This document shows positions 47,686 through 57,635 of a stretch of DNA of 64,000 nucleotides, piece after piece (position 1 is the stretch's first letter; each line of letters opens with the position of its first letter). Below the pieces are notes generated by a model. It was not told where the DNA came from. It made no database searches and worked only from the letters and a program-made list of their open reading frames with translations. The position numbers and the translations under genes are program-made. This stretch comes from Mesorhizobium shangrilense (lineage in GTDB: Bacteria; Pseudomonadota; Alphaproteobacteria; Rhizobiales; Rhizobiaceae), in assembly GCF_028826155.1 (NCBI RefSeq), contig NZ_JAQGPN010000001.1, positions 3,043,501 to 3,107,500 of the forward strand, written 5' to 3'.

Positions 47686-48246
47686 TCACCGCCGCCTCTT
47701 GACCGTGACCAACTGCTCGATCCGCTCGAGCTGTGCGGCCATCTCGGACAGTCTGCCGCCGAGTTCTTGCACCTCGCGATGGCGCAGCTCGTCGAGCTTC
47801 TCGTGCAGGGCCATGATCTCGATCTCGGCCTTGAGATTGACCTCATAGTCATGGGCGGCATCCAGCCGGTCGCGCGCTGCCTGGCGGTTCTGCGACATCA
47901 TGATCACCGGCGCCTGGATCGCCGCCAGCATGGACAGCACGAGGTTGAGGAAGACGAACGGATAGGGATCGAAGGTGTCTCTTCCGAACATCCAGACATT
48001 GATCAGGATCCAGACGAGGAGGAAAAGCAGAAAGCCGATGATGAACGTCCAAGAGCCGCCGATCCGGGCGATGGCGTCGGCCACCCGGTCGCCGGTCGAC
48101 GAACCGTCATCGTAGCTCTTGTTCTTGTCGCGGGTGATCGCGTGGCGCTCCAGCGCGCTGCGAAGCACGCGGTCCTCGGTCGGGGTCAATGTCTGCGGCT
48201 GCCGGCGCAACCAGTGATGGGCGAGTTCGGCGAATGTGTGGTTCAT
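47686..48246 (-). CDS. DUF1003 domain-containing membrane protein
   Basis: 186 residues with two transmembrane segments (GGSWTFIIGFLLFLLVWIL and YPFVFLNLVLSMLAAIQAPVIMM) and conserved DPYPFVFLN, MMSQNRQAARDR, DYEVNLKAEIEI motifs of DUF1003. The N-terminal ~60 residues and the long helical C-terminus face the cytoplasm. Function is unknown; some members bind nucleic acids. ATG with GGGAGA upstream. Confidence 0.88.
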   Translation of the reverse strand: MNHTFAELAHHWLRRQPQTLTPTEDRVLRSALERHAITRDKNKSYDDGSSTGDRVADAIARIGGSWTFIIGFLLFLLVWILINVWMFGRDTFDPYPFVFLNLVLSMLAAIQAPVIMMSQNRQAARDRLDAAHDYEVNLKAEIEIMALHEKLDELRHREVQELGGRLSEMAAQLERIEQLVTVKRRR

Positions 48247-48326
48247 GCGCGTCTCCCGGTATCAGTGCAGCGCTGGCCGCTGCCGCAGGCCATGCTAGAC
48301 TGCTCCGAGGCTAAAGGTGAGGGGCA

Positions 48327-49040
48327 ATGCTCGCATTCTCGAAAATCCGCGCACGCGCCGCAGACCGCAAGGGCGGCGAGGCCGTGCTCGCAACCCTGCT
48401 CGGAAAGGGGCCGGACAATGCCGCCGTGGCGAGGCTTGACGACGACCGGATCCTCTCGCTCATGGCCGAGCGCGTGTTTTCCGCCGGCTTCGTGTGGAGC
48501 GTCATCGAGCAGAAATGGCCGGGCTTCGAGGAGGCGTTCCTCGGTTTCGAGCCAAAGCGCCTGATTTTCCAGCCGGACGACTTCTGGCACGACCTCGCGT
48601 CCGACAAGCGCATCGTCCGGAACCCACAGAAGATAAGGTCAGTGAGGGAGAACGCCGCTTTCGTGGAACGCGTCTCGAAGGAGCATGGCGGCTTCGGGCA
48701 ATTTCTCGCCAAATGGCCGGCGGACGATCAGGTCGGCCTGATGGACTATCTCGGCAAGAACGGCAGTCGGCTCGGTGGCAATACCGGCCAATATTTCCTG
48801 CGCTGGGTGGGCTGGGACGCCTTCATCATTTCGGCCGACATGTCAGCCGCGCTGCGCGACGCCGGGCTCGACATCGCCGAAAGCCCGACATCGAAAAAGG
48901 ATCTGGTGAAGATCCAGCAGCAGATCAATGCATGGGCGGAGGAAACCAAGCTGCCGCGCATGCACATCTCCCGGGTGCTTTCCATGTCGATCGGAGTGAA
49001 CCATTCGGCGGAAGAGCTTCGACAATACATGGGAGAGTAG
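48327..49040 (+). CDS. DNA-3-methyladenine glycosylase I family protein
   Basis: 237 residues aligned with the Tag family (AERVFSAGFVWSVIEQKWPGFEEAF, RIVRNPQKIRSV, FGQFLAKWPADDQVGLMDYL), a helix-hairpin-helix DNA glycosylase. E. coli Tag uses two Cys and two His to bind a structural zinc; this protein contains no cysteine at all, so the zinc snap is lost. The helical fold probably survives, but base specificity may differ. It is followed 53 bp later by nadE. Confidence 0.85.
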   Translation: MLAFSKIRARAADRKGGEAVLATLLGKGPDNAAVARLDDDRILSLMAERVFSAGFVWSVIEQKWPGFEEAFLGFEPKRLIFQPDDFWHDLASDKRIVRNPQKIRSVRENAAFVERVSKEHGGFGQFLAKWPADDQVGLMDYLGKNGSRLGGNTGQYFLRWVGWDAFIISADMSAALRDAGLDIAESPTSKKDLVKIQQQINAWAEETKLPRMHISRVLSMSIGVNHSAEELRQYMGE

Positions 49041-49093
49041 TGGAGCAATCGGCCGCCATTGCCGGTAGCGGCGATGCGGTCTAAATCCTTTGC

Positions 49094-50779
49094 ATGATGG
49101 CACATCACGCTCCCGACATTCTCCGCATCGCGATCGCGCAAATGAACCCGACGGTGGGCGACGTCGCCGGCAATCTCGCCAAGGCGCGCGAGGCGCGGGC
49201 GGATGCCGCTAGGCAAGGGGCCGACCTCGTTCTCTTCACCGAACTCTTCATCGCCGGCTATCCGCCTGAGGATCTCGTCCTCAAGCCGGCCTTCCTCGCG
49301 GCCTGCGAGAAGGCGGCGGCGGATATCGCCAGGGATACCGCTGATGGCGGGCCGGGCGTCATCATCGGCACGCCATTGAAGCGCAAGAGCGGCGTCCACA
49401 ACTCGATCATTGTCGCCGACGGAGGCAGGATCATCGGCGAGCGCTTCAAGGTCGATTTGCCGAACTATGGCGAGTTCGACGAGAAGCGCGTGTTCCAGGC
49501 CGGTCCGGACATGCCCGGGCCCGTGAATTTCAGGGGCGTTCGGCTCGGGATTCCCATCTGCGAGGATATCTGGGGCGAGCACGGGGTGTGCGAGACGCTT
49601 GCTGAAAGCGGCGCCGAAATGCTGCTCGTGCCGAACGGATCGCCTTACTACCGCGGCAAGATGGACGTGCGCCAGCAAGTGGTGATCCGCCAGGTCATCG
49701 AATCGGGCTTGCCTATGCTGTGGGCGAACCAGTTGGGCGGCCAGGACGAACTGATCTTCGACGGCGCCTCTTTCGCCATCAACGCGGACAAATCGCTCGC
49801 CTTCCAGATGAGCCAGTTCGAGGATGCCGTCGCCGTCACCACCTGGAAACGCGACGATGAAAATGAATGGCGCTGTGTCGACGGCCCGATGTCGAAGCTG
49901 CCGGATCATGAGGAAGCGGACTACCGGGCCTGCATGCTGGGCCTGCGGGACTACGTCAACAAGAACGGCTTCAAGAATGTGGTGATTGGCCTATCGGGCG
50001 GCATCGATTCGGCGATCTGCGCCGCCCTTGCTGTCGATGCGCTCGGTGAAGAACGCCTTCGCGCCGTGATGATGCCTTACAAGTACACGTCCGGCGAGTC
50101 GCTGAAGGACGCCGAGGACTGCGCCCGCGCGCTCGGCTGCCGCTACGACATCGTGCCGATCCAGGAGCCTGTGGAAGGTTTTGCACACACGCTGACCCAG
50201 CTCTTCGAGGGCACGAAGGAAGGTATCACCGAGGAAAATCTGCAGAGCAGGGCGCGCGGGACGATCCTGATGGCGATCTCCAACAAGTTCGGCTCGATGG
50301 TGGTCACCACCGGCAACAAGAGCGAGATGTCAGTGGGCTACGCCACGCTCTATGGCGACATGAACGGCGGCTTCAACCCGATCAAGGACCTCTACAAGAT
50401 GCAGGTCTATGCGCTGTCGCGCTGGCGCAACGATCACGTGCCGCCGGGCGCGCTGGGTCCCTCGGGGGAGGTGATCCCAAGAAATATCATCGACAAGGCG
50501 CCTTCGGCCGAGTTGCGGCCCAACCAGACAGATCAGGATTCGCTGCCGCCATATCCGGTACTGGACGACATACTCGAATGCCTTGTCGAGAACGAGATGG
50601 GGGTCGACGACATCGTGGCGCGCGGCCACGACCGCGACACCGTTCATAGGATCGAGCACCTTCTCTACGTCGCCGAATACAAGCGCCGCCAGGCCGCTCC
50701 GGGCGTGAAGATCACCCGCAAGAATTTTGGCCGAGACCGCCGCTATCCCATCACCAACAAGTTCCGAGACCGCGGGTAG
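49094..50779 (+). CDS. nadE: glutamine-dependent NAD+ synthase
   Basis: 561 residues with two domains. The N-terminal nitrilase-like glutaminase (about 1-270) shows E in FTELFIAGYPPED, K in RFKVDLPNYGEF and C in PICEDIWGE, the Cys-Glu-Lys triad. The C-terminal NAD synthetase (about 285-555) shows the P-loop GLSGGIDSAICA and TTGNKSEMSVGYATLYGDMNGG. Catalyses the last step of NAD synthesis, using glutamine nitrogen. Complete and of usual length. Confidence 0.96.
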   Translation: MMAHHAPDILRIAIAQMNPTVGDVAGNLAKAREARADAARQGADLVLFTELFIAGYPPEDLVLKPAFLAACEKAAADIARDTADGGPGVIIGTPLKRKSGVHNSIIVADGGRIIGERFKVDLPNYGEFDEKRVFQAGPDMPGPVNFRGVRLGIPICEDIWGEHGVCETLAESGAEMLLVPNGSPYYRGKMDVRQQVVIRQVIESGLPMLWANQLGGQDELIFDGASFAINADKSLAFQMSQFEDAVAVTTWKRDDENEWRCVDGPMSKLPDHEEADYRACMLGLRDYVNKNGFKNVVIGLSGGIDSAICAALAVDALGEERLRAVMMPYKYTSGESLKDAEDCARALGCRYDIVPIQEPVEGFAHTLTQLFEGTKEGITEENLQSRARGTILMAISNKFGSMVVTTGNKSEMSVGYATLYGDMNGGFNPIKDLYKMQVYALSRWRNDHVPPGALGPSGEVIPRNIIDKAPSAELRPNQTDQDSLPPYPVLDDILECLVENEMGVDDIVARGHDRDTVHRIEHLLYVAEYKRRQAAPGVKITRKNFGRDRRYPITNKFRDRG

Positions 50780-50789
50780 GAGCGAATCC

Positions 50790-51203
50790 GTGCCCGATAC
50801 CGATTGCGACTTCGAGATCACCTTCGACCAGCAGCGTCTCGATTTCCGCACGGTGTCGGATTGGCTGATGGCAAGCTACTGGGGCGGCAAGCGGACTGAT
50901 GCTCTGCACCGGAGTGCCTTCGCCAATTCGATCTGCGCAATCGCCCTGGCCGAGGGGAGGCTGGTGGGGTTTGGCCGCGCCGCGGGCGACAGAGCGCTGT
51001 TCGCCCGCATCTCCGATGTCATCGTTGCGCCCAACCATCGCGGCAAGGGCATCGGCAAGGCGCTCGTGCAGGCGCTGCTGGCGCATCCGGAGCTTGCCAC
51101 GGTGAGCACATGGACCCTGAACACCGCCGATGCGCATCGGCTCTACGCGCAATTCGGCTTCCGGCGCGTCCATGACGGCAACGAGATGCGGCTGGATCGC
51201 TGA
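50790..51203 (+). CDS. GNAT family N-acetyltransferase
   Basis: 137 residues of a single GNAT fold: LAEGRLVGFGRAAGDRALFARISDVIVAPNHRGKGIGKALVQALL contains motif A (about 72-95), and TLNTADAHRLYAQFGFRRV is the C-terminal motif. GTG start with AGGAG seven bases upstream, 10 bases after nadE. Resembles small stand-alone GNAT proteins of unknown substrate; the acetyl-CoA site looks intact. Confidence 0.87.
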   Translation: MPDTDCDFEITFDQQRLDFRTVSDWLMASYWGGKRTDALHRSAFANSICAIALAEGRLVGFGRAAGDRALFARISDVIVAPNHRGKGIGKALVQALLAHPELATVSTWTLNTADAHRLYAQFGFRRVHDGNEMRLDR

Positions 51204-51372
51204 ACTCGCCGGATCGCCTGTTCAATGCACACGCTTTGCGCATCCGTGGAGCGATGCCGATGAGCCGTTCATCGCAATCGGCGATAGTGGCCCAACGTTT
51301 GTCGGATGAACGTTTGACGCTGCGGGAGCATTCTTCCAAGGAGGGAAAACCTCTCCGCGAATCGCCCCTCCG

Positions 51373-52581
51373 ATGTCATTCCTGTATTTTTTCAAAGACA
51401 ATGCCCGCTGGATTGCGGGTTGCTTTCTGCTGACCTTCCTGTCGACCACCGGACAGACGATCTTTATCTCGCTGTCTGCCGGCCACATCCGCTCTGAATA
51501 TGACCTTTCGAATGGGGCCTGGGGCGTCGTCTACATGATCGGGACGCTGGCGAGCGCAATGACGCTGCCCTATCTGGGCCAGATCGTCGACAGGCTGAGC
51601 ATACGGCGCGTCGTGCTGCTGATGGCGCCGATGCTGGCGCTCGCCGCTGCGTTGATGGCGCTATCGACGAACGTAGTGCTGCTCGTCATCACCATCTATC
51701 TGCTGCGCCTGTTCGGGCAGGGCATGTTTCCGCACGCCGCCTACACGGCGACCGCGCGTTGGTTTTCTGCCCAGCGCGGCAAGGCGCTCTCGCTCGTCAT
51801 CCTCGGCCACAATGCCGGAGACGCCCTGTTCACCAACATATTCGTCATGCTGGCCTTGTGGATAGGCTGGCGAAACGGCTGGCTGGTGGCGGCCGGGCTC
51901 GTGCTGATTGTCGCTTTGCCGGTGGTTTCGGTCCTGGTCGCGGTCGACCGCACCCCGCGGTCGAGCGACCCCGTGCCGCGGCTCGTCGACGCGCGCGACT
52001 GGACGCGCGCCGAGGTGCTTCGCGATCCAATGTTCTACCTGGCCATGACCGGCATCATGGCTCCCGGCTTCATCGTCACCGTGGCGATATTCCATCAGGT
52101 GCACCTGGTGGAGTTGCGCGGCTGGTCGCTGGAGATCTTCGCGTCCGCCTTCATCGTCTGGGCAGCAACCAACAGCGTCTTCACCATCGTTTCCGGACAA
52201 CTCATCGACCGATTTTCAGGGTTGGCCCTGCTGCCCTTCGTGCTGCTTCCGCTGGGCGCGGGATGCATCGTGCTCGGCACGGTCACCGAACCGTGGACCC
52301 CGTTCGCATTCATGGCGCTCGTCGGCATGTCGAACGGCATGTGCGTCACCCTGTTCGGCGCGGTGTGGCCGGAATTCTACGGCATCAGGCACCTGGGTTC
52401 GATTCGGGCACTGGTCGTCTCGGCCGGCGTGTTCGCGTCGGCGGCGGGACCTGGGCTGACCGGCTTCATGATCGATGCAGGGATCTCGTTCCCTGGCATC
52501 CTGGTCGTCATGGGCGTCTATTGCTTCGCAATCTCGCTGGTGATGCTGCACGTGGCCCGACGCGTCAGGGCCCGGAACTAG
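51373..52581 (+). CDS. MFS transporter
   Basis: 402 residues with twelve predicted hydrophobic helices and an MFS motif A variant QIVDRLSIRRVV between TM2 and TM3. Sequence is unlike the other MFS gene of the window. Substrate unknown. It stands between the GNAT gene and gltX, with a ~170 bp intergenic region before it but no clear regulator. Confidence 0.84.
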   Translation: MSFLYFFKDNARWIAGCFLLTFLSTTGQTIFISLSAGHIRSEYDLSNGAWGVVYMIGTLASAMTLPYLGQIVDRLSIRRVVLLMAPMLALAAALMALSTNVVLLVITIYLLRLFGQGMFPHAAYTATARWFSAQRGKALSLVILGHNAGDALFTNIFVMLALWIGWRNGWLVAAGLVLIVALPVVSVLVAVDRTPRSSDPVPRLVDARDWTRAEVLRDPMFYLAMTGIMAPGFIVTVAIFHQVHLVELRGWSLEIFASAFIVWAATNSVFTIVSGQLIDRFSGLALLPFVLLPLGAGCIVLGTVTEPWTPFAFMALVGMSNGMCVTLFGAVWPEFYGIRHLGSIRALVVSAGVFASAAGPGLTGFMIDAGISFPGILVVMGVYCFAISLVMLHVARRVRARN

Positions 52582-52698
52582 GCCGTCAACGCCGCAATTG
52601 CCGGGTGACCGCGACAGCCAAACATGAACGATGGGCGGCCGCGCGGGCGGTCGCCTGCAGCCTTGCCAAGCGGGGCCGCATCGTTTACGCCCGCCCGC

Positions 52699-54072
52699 AT
52701 GAGCGTCACCGTCCGTTTCGCACCGTCGCCGACTGGAAAAATCCATATCGGCAACGCGCGCACCGCCCTTTTCAACTGGCTCTTTGCGCAGAAGAACAAC
52801 GGCCGCTTCATCCAGCGCTTCGACGACACCGATCTTGTGCGCTCGAAGCAGGAGTATGCGGATTCCATCCTCTATGACCTGCACTGGCTGGGCATCTTCC
52901 CAGACGCGACCGACTACCAGTCGCGTCGCTTCGACCGCTACAACGAGGCGGTGGAGAAGCTGAAGGCCGCGGGGCTGCTCTATCCCTGTTACGAGACGAC
53001 GGAAGAGCTGGACCTCAAGCGCAAGATACGGTTGTCACGCAAGCTGCCGCCCGTCTACGGACGCGAGGCGCTGAAGCTGACAGACGAAGAAAAGGCGCAT
53101 CTCGAGGACGAGGGAAGGCGACCTCACTGGCGTTTCCTGTTGCCGAATTTCGCCGACGACCCCGCAGAAACGCAGCGCACCGACGTGACTTGGAACGACG
53201 TCATCCGCGGTGAAGAGACCGTAGACCTCGCGTCGCTGTCGGACCCCGTGCTGGTGCGCGAGGACGGGACTTACCTGTACACGCTGCCGTCGGTGGTCGA
53301 CGATATCGAGTATGGCGTCACGCACGTCATACGCGGCGACGACCACGTGACCAACACGGGCGTCCAGATTGCCCTGTTCAGGGCGCTGGGTGCCGAACCT
53401 CCGGCTTTCGGACACCACAACCTGCTGACGTCGACCACGGGCGAGGGGCTTTCCAAGCGAAGCGGCGCACTGTCTATCTCCGGGCTGCGTGAGGATGGCA
53501 TCGAGGCGATGGCGGTTGCCTCGCTCGCGGTGCTGGTGGGAACCTCCGAGAACATCGCCGCGATGGAGAGCCTGGACGAGCTTGCCGCGCATTTCGACCT
53601 CGCCAGCACCTCGAAATCGGCGTCGAAGTTCGACCCCGCCGAACTTGTGACGCTCAACAGAACGCTTCTGCACAAGATGCCCTACGACGAGGCACGGGAG
53701 CGGCTGAGTGCGCTGACGATCTCCGGCGAGCTCGCGGAGCCCTTCTGGAACGCGGTGCGGGGCAATCTGGACCGCCTTCGCGATGCGTCGACATGGTGGT
53801 CGATCATACGCAGAGGCCCCGCCGAGCCGGTGGATCTCAACCCCGAGGACCTCGCTTTCGTGCGCGAAGCGTTTGCGCTGCTGCCGGAAGAGCCGTGGGA
53901 CGGCTCGACCTGGAAGGCGTGGACGGATCGCGTGAAGAAGCAGACGGGACGCAAGGGCAGAGCGCTGTTCATGCCGCTGAGGCTGGCGCTTACGGGCCTG
54001 GCTTCCGGTCCGGAACTGGCGGATCTTCTGCCGTTGATTGGTCGGGAAGGAACGCTGGCCCGACAACCCTGA
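52699..54072 (+). CDS. gltX: glutamate--tRNA ligase
   Basis: 457 residues. Class I signatures: [11 protein letters not shown] (HIGH-like) at about 10-20, GEGLSKRSG (KMSKS-like) near residue 254, [15 protein letters not shown], and a C-terminal helical anticodon-binding region. Attaches Glu to tRNA-Glu; in organisms using GatCAB it is often non-discriminating and also charges tRNA-Gln, fitting the presence of gatB here. Many alphaproteobacteria carry two gltX copies; this is one of them. Its 3' end overlaps the convergent DUF2865 gene by 83 bp. Confidence 0.93.
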   Translation: MSVTVRFAPSPTGKIHIGNARTALFNWLFAQKNNGRFIQRFDDTDLVRSKQEYADSILYDLHWLGIFPDATDYQSRRFDRYNEAVEKLKAAGLLYPCYETTEELDLKRKIRLSRKLPPVYGREALKLTDEEKAHLEDEGRRPHWRFLLPNFADDPAETQRTDVTWNDVIRGEETVDLASLSDPVLVREDGTYLYTLPSVVDDIEYGVTHVIRGDDHVTNTGVQIALFRALGAEPPAFGHHNLLTSTTGEGLSKRSGALSISGLREDGIEAMAVASLAVLVGTSENIAAMESLDELAAHFDLASTSKSASKFDPAELVTLNRTLLHKMPYDEARERLSALTISGELAEPFWNAVRGNLDRLRDASTWWSIIRRGPAEPVDLNPEDLAFVREAFALLPEEPWDGSTWKAWTDRVKKQTGRKGRALFMPLRLALTGLASGPELADLLPLIGREGTLARQP

Positions 54073-55120
54073 CCCTGCGCTCGTCGGCGGGCAGTCGTTT
54101 GGCCGCCTTCGGCTTCAGCAGTTCCCTTAACTGGCCTGCGCTGAGCCCGCCGTCGGCATTGGCGAGCGTTTCCGGATCCGCACCCGCATCGGGACGGGTC
54201 CACGGTCGCGGGATGCGCCGCTCGGTCCGATCTTCGGCGGCCGAGCCCTGGCCCGCGATGATGGTGTAGTTCTTTTCCGTCGCCATCTGTCCGCAGCCGC
54301 ATGCAGCCGGTGGCCCGACGTCGTTGCGCTTGTAGAGGTAGGCTGTTGCGAGTTCGGAGTAGGGTTCCTCGCTGGCGGTCGACATCATGGTCTCCACACC
54401 CTGAACTTCGGCGCGCTGGTAGTAGGTCCGCATCTCGGTTCCGGGGCAGATCGATTCGCAGTTCTGCTGATCGCGGGCAAAATCGTTGCGGGAGGAGGAC
54501 GGCGACATCGGGAAGTAATAGCCGTCGCAAGTTCGCACGCAGATCGTGCGATAGGCAGGATAGGCGTCCTCCGGCACGGCCAGCACCGCGCCCCCATAGT
54601 CGTCGTCATCGTCCGCGTACAGATCGTCTTCGAAGCTCCCAGACCTGAGACGGTCGAACAGATTGCCGTCGACATCGCGGCCGAGTTCGGCAGCGCGTGC
54701 GGCGCGCCTGTCCGTGCCGCAGCCATTGTCTTCCAGGGCCGCGAGCAGTTCGCGATGCTCTCGCCCGCCGTCCCCGCCACGCGCCAACGCCTGACGCTTC
54801 CTCTGAAGATCGGCGAGGTTAAACTCCATCTGCTCGATCTTGAGGTTGATCGCCTGGCACTGGCTGGCGCCGAGGCCGAGCGCGAAACCGCATCCAGCCC
54901 CCCGCGCGCGCTGCCTGGCGGCCGCGATTTCCTCCCGTTGCTGGCCCACGGCTTCATCGTATCGTCGGTAGAGCTCCGAGCCGCCGCCTTCCGCAGGCAG
55001 GGACGCGAGCTTCGCCTGCAATTGGCGGCACAGACGTGAATCCGCCTCGGCGGGCTCGCCCAGGGCAAGGATCAGCAGGCCAACGCCCGCCAGAAATATT
55101 CGATTGTGTCGCGCCACCAT
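53990..55120 (-). CDS. DUF2865 domain-containing exported protein
   Basis: 376 residues: signal-like N-terminus ([21 protein letters not shown]), a cysteine-rich central domain ([34 protein letters not shown]) matching DUF2865, an acidic [12 protein letters not shown] stretch and a proline-rich C-terminus. DUF2865 proteins are alphaproteobacterial and secreted or periplasmic; function unknown, SH3-like wall interaction has been suggested for relatives but I cannot show it. 83 bp overlap with gltX at the 3' end. Confidence 0.85.
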   Translation of the reverse strand: MVARHNRIFLAGVGLLILALGEPAEADSRLCRQLQAKLASLPAEGGGSELYRRYDEAVGQQREEIAAARQRARGAGCGFALGLGASQCQAINLKIEQMEFNLADLQRKRQALARGGDGGREHRELLAALEDNGCGTDRRAARAAELGRDVDGNLFDRLRSGSFEDDLYADDDDDYGGAVLAVPEDAYPAYRTICVRTCDGYYFPMSPSSSRNDFARDQQNCESICPGTEMRTYYQRAEVQGVETMMSTASEEPYSELATAYLYKRNDVGPPAACGCGQMATEKNYTIIAGQGSAAEDRTERRIPRPWTRPDAGADPETLANADGGLSAGQLRELLKPKAAKRLPADERRVRVVGPAFLPDQSTAEDPPVPDRKPGP

Positions 55121-55220
55121 CGCCCGTCGTCCGGCATGGCTCCCTGTCGGTCATGCCCGCTTCAAGACTAGCCGGGTCGGCGCAATCTGTCGATTTCGCG
55201 TCCAACGCAGCCTTCATGCA

Positions 55221-57542
55221 TCACGTGGTCTTGACGCCTTGCAGCTTCTGGCTGGCCTCTACCACTGCGAGGGCAGTCATGTTCACGACGCCACGCGAGG
55301 TCACCGACGGTGTCAGGATATGCGCCGGCTTGTCGGTGCCGAGAAGGATCGGCCCCACATGCAGGGCATCGGTCATCTGCTTCACTGCATTCAACGTGAT
55401 GTTTGCCGAATCGAGATTCGGGAAGACGAGAAGGTTCGCCTCTCCGGTGATTTTCGAATGCGGGTAGACGCGGTTGCGCAGCACCTCAGACAGGGCCGCA
55501 TCGGCATGCATTTCGCCGTCGCACTCGAGATCGGGAACGATTCGATGTATTATTTCAACCGCTTCCCGCATCTTCCTCCCGCTGTCTGAGCGGCGTGAGC
55601 CGAAATTGGAGAGTGAGAGGAGGGCCGCCTTCGGCTCGATGCCGAAGCGGCGGATCTCCTCGGCCGCAAGCAGCGTCATCTCGACGATTTCCGCCGCGGT
55701 GGGATCGAGGCTCACATAGGTGTCCGTGAAGAACAGCACGCCGCGTTGCGAGATCAGCATCGAGAGCGCCGACAGATCCCGGTCCGTCACGTCCGCACGC
55801 GGCCCGATGATCAGGCTGACGTTGCGCAGATGCCTTTCGAAGCGCCCTTCGAGACCGCAGATCATCGCATCGGCATCTCCGCGCTTGAGGGCAATCGCCG
55901 CGATCACGGTGTTATCCGTGCGCACCATCGTGCGGGCCGCTTCTTGTGTGACGCCCCGGCGGCCGGCGCGCTGGATCAGCAGTTCCACATACTCGCGGTA
56001 GCGCGGATCGTCCTCCGGATTGATGAGTTCGAAGTCGATCCCGGGTCGGATCTTGAGACCGTAGCGTTGCAACCGTACATCCACCACATGCGGTCGTCCG
56101 ATCAGGATCGGCCGGGCGATCGCCTCCTCGATGCAGACCTGGGCGGCGCGCAAGACGCGCTCGTCCTCGCCATCAGCGTAAATCACGCGCTTCGCACTTG
56201 CGGACTTCGCCGCGGAGAAGACCGGCTTCATCACCAGTCCAGATTTGAAGACGAAACGATTCAGCCGGTCGACATAGCCGGGCCAGTCTTCGATCGGTCG
56301 CGTCGCCACGCCTGTCTCGCAGGCGGCCTTGGCAACGGCCGGCGCAATGCGAAGGATGAGCCGCGGGTCGAAGGGAGAGGGAATAAGGAAATCCGGACCG
56401 AAGGTCGGCGTCTCGCCGGAATAGGCGCGCGCCGCGACGTCGGATGGCTCTTCGCGAGCGAGCCCGGCAATGGCCCGCACCGCCGCCATCTTCATGGCTT
56501 CGTTGATGGCGCTGGCGCCGCAGTCCAACGCACCGCGAAAGATGTAAGGGAAACAGAGGACGTTGTTGACCTGATTGGGGTAATCCGAACGGCCGGTGCA
56601 GATCATGGCGTCCGGACGCGCGGCGCGCGCCACTTCCGGCATGATCTCGGGCGTCGGATTGGCCAGCGCGAGGATCAGCGGCCTGTCAGCCATTTCCTTG
56701 AGCAGTTCGGGTTTCAGCACCCCTGCGGCGGACACGCCCAGAAAGACGTCGGCGCCGCCGATCACATCGGCCAGCGTGCGTGCGTTCGTGTCCTTGACGT
56801 AGGGGTCCTTCCAGCGGTCCATTTCCTCGGTGCGGCCCTTGTAGGCGACACCATGCCGGTCGGTTACCCAGATGTTGTCGACCTTGGCCCCGAGTGAAAC
56901 CAGCAGGTTGAGGCAGGCGATGGCGGCGGCGCCAGCGCCGGACGTCACGATCCTGGCGGTCTCGATCTTCTTGCCGGCCAGCTCCAGCGCGTTGAGCACG
57001 GCCGCGGCCACGATGATCGCCGTGCCGTGCTGGTCGTCATGGAAGACCGGGATTTTCATGCGCGCCTTGAGGCGCTCCTCGACCGCGAAGCACTCCGGCG
57101 CCTTGATGTCCTCCAGGTTGATGCCGCCAAAGGTCGGCTCCAGAGCCGCAATGGTCGACACCATGGTCTCCACCTCCGGCGCGTCGATCTCGATGTCGAA
57201 CACGTCGATGCCGGCAAATTTCTTGAAGAGGACAGCCTTGCCCTCCATCACCGGCTTGGAGGCGAGGGGGCCTATGTCGCCGAGGCCGAGCACGGCGGTG
57301 CCGTTCGAGATGACGGCAACGAGATTTGCCCGGCCGGTGTAGTCCGCGGCCGCCGCGGGATTGGCATGGATCTCGATACAGGGCGCGGCCACCCCCGGGG
57401 AATAGGCGAGCGCAAGGTCTCGCTGATTGCCAAGCGGCTTCGTCGCCTGGATTTCGAGCTTTCCGGGCGTAGGATGGCGATGGAAGAACAATGCCGCTTC
57501 GTCGAGATCTGAGCGGGGAGATTTGCTCGCCTCTTTGTCCAT
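55221..57542 (-). CDS. maeB: NADP-dependent malic enzyme with phosphotransacetylase-like domain
   Basis: 773 residues, the long MaeB/Tme architecture. Residues 1-430 form the malic enzyme part (AYSPGVAAPCIEI, DDQHGTAIIVAAAVLNAL, TSGAGAAAIACLNLL NADP fold); residues ~440-773 form a phosphotransacetylase-like module. Decarboxylates malate to pyruvate with NADP (or NAD for the DME paralogue). The PTA-like part is usually regulatory rather than active. The SDR gene is upstream on the same strand, separated by 93 bp. Confidence 0.93.
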   Translation of the reverse strand: MDKEASKSPRSDLDEAALFFHRHPTPGKLEIQATKPLGNQRDLALAYSPGVAAPCIEIHANPAAAADYTGRANLVAVISNGTAVLGLGDIGPLASKPVMEGKAVLFKKFAGIDVFDIEIDAPEVETMVSTIAALEPTFGGINLEDIKAPECFAVEERLKARMKIPVFHDDQHGTAIIVAAAVLNALELAGKKIETARIVTSGAGAAAIACLNLLVSLGAKVDNIWVTDRHGVAYKGRTEEMDRWKDPYVKDTNARTLADVIGGADVFLGVSAAGVLKPELLKEMADRPLILALANPTPEIMPEVARAARPDAMICTGRSDYPNQVNNVLCFPYIFRGALDCGASAINEAMKMAAVRAIAGLAREEPSDVAARAYSGETPTFGPDFLIPSPFDPRLILRIAPAVAKAACETGVATRPIEDWPGYVDRLNRFVFKSGLVMKPVFSAAKSASAKRVIYADGEDERVLRAAQVCIEEAIARPILIGRPHVVDVRLQRYGLKIRPGIDFELINPEDDPRYREYVELLIQRAGRRGVTQEAARTMVRTDNTVIAAIALKRGDADAMICGLEGRFERHLRNVSLIIGPRADVTDRDLSALSMLISQRGVLFFTDTYVSLDPTAAEIVEMTLLAAEEIRRFGIEPKAALLSLSNFGSRRSDSGRKMREAVEIIHRIVPDLECDGEMHADAALSEVLRNRVYPHSKITGEANLLVFPNLDSANITLNAVKQMTDALHVGPILLGTDKPAHILTPSVTSRGVVNMTALAVVEASQKLQGVKTT

Positions 57543-57635
57543 CCGCCTGGTGACTCCTAGTATGAGCTATGCGCGGGCTCTTAGCATACCCGCGCCTAAA
57601 CGATGTGGGAAAACAGCGCCGGGCGCAGCCGAGCG

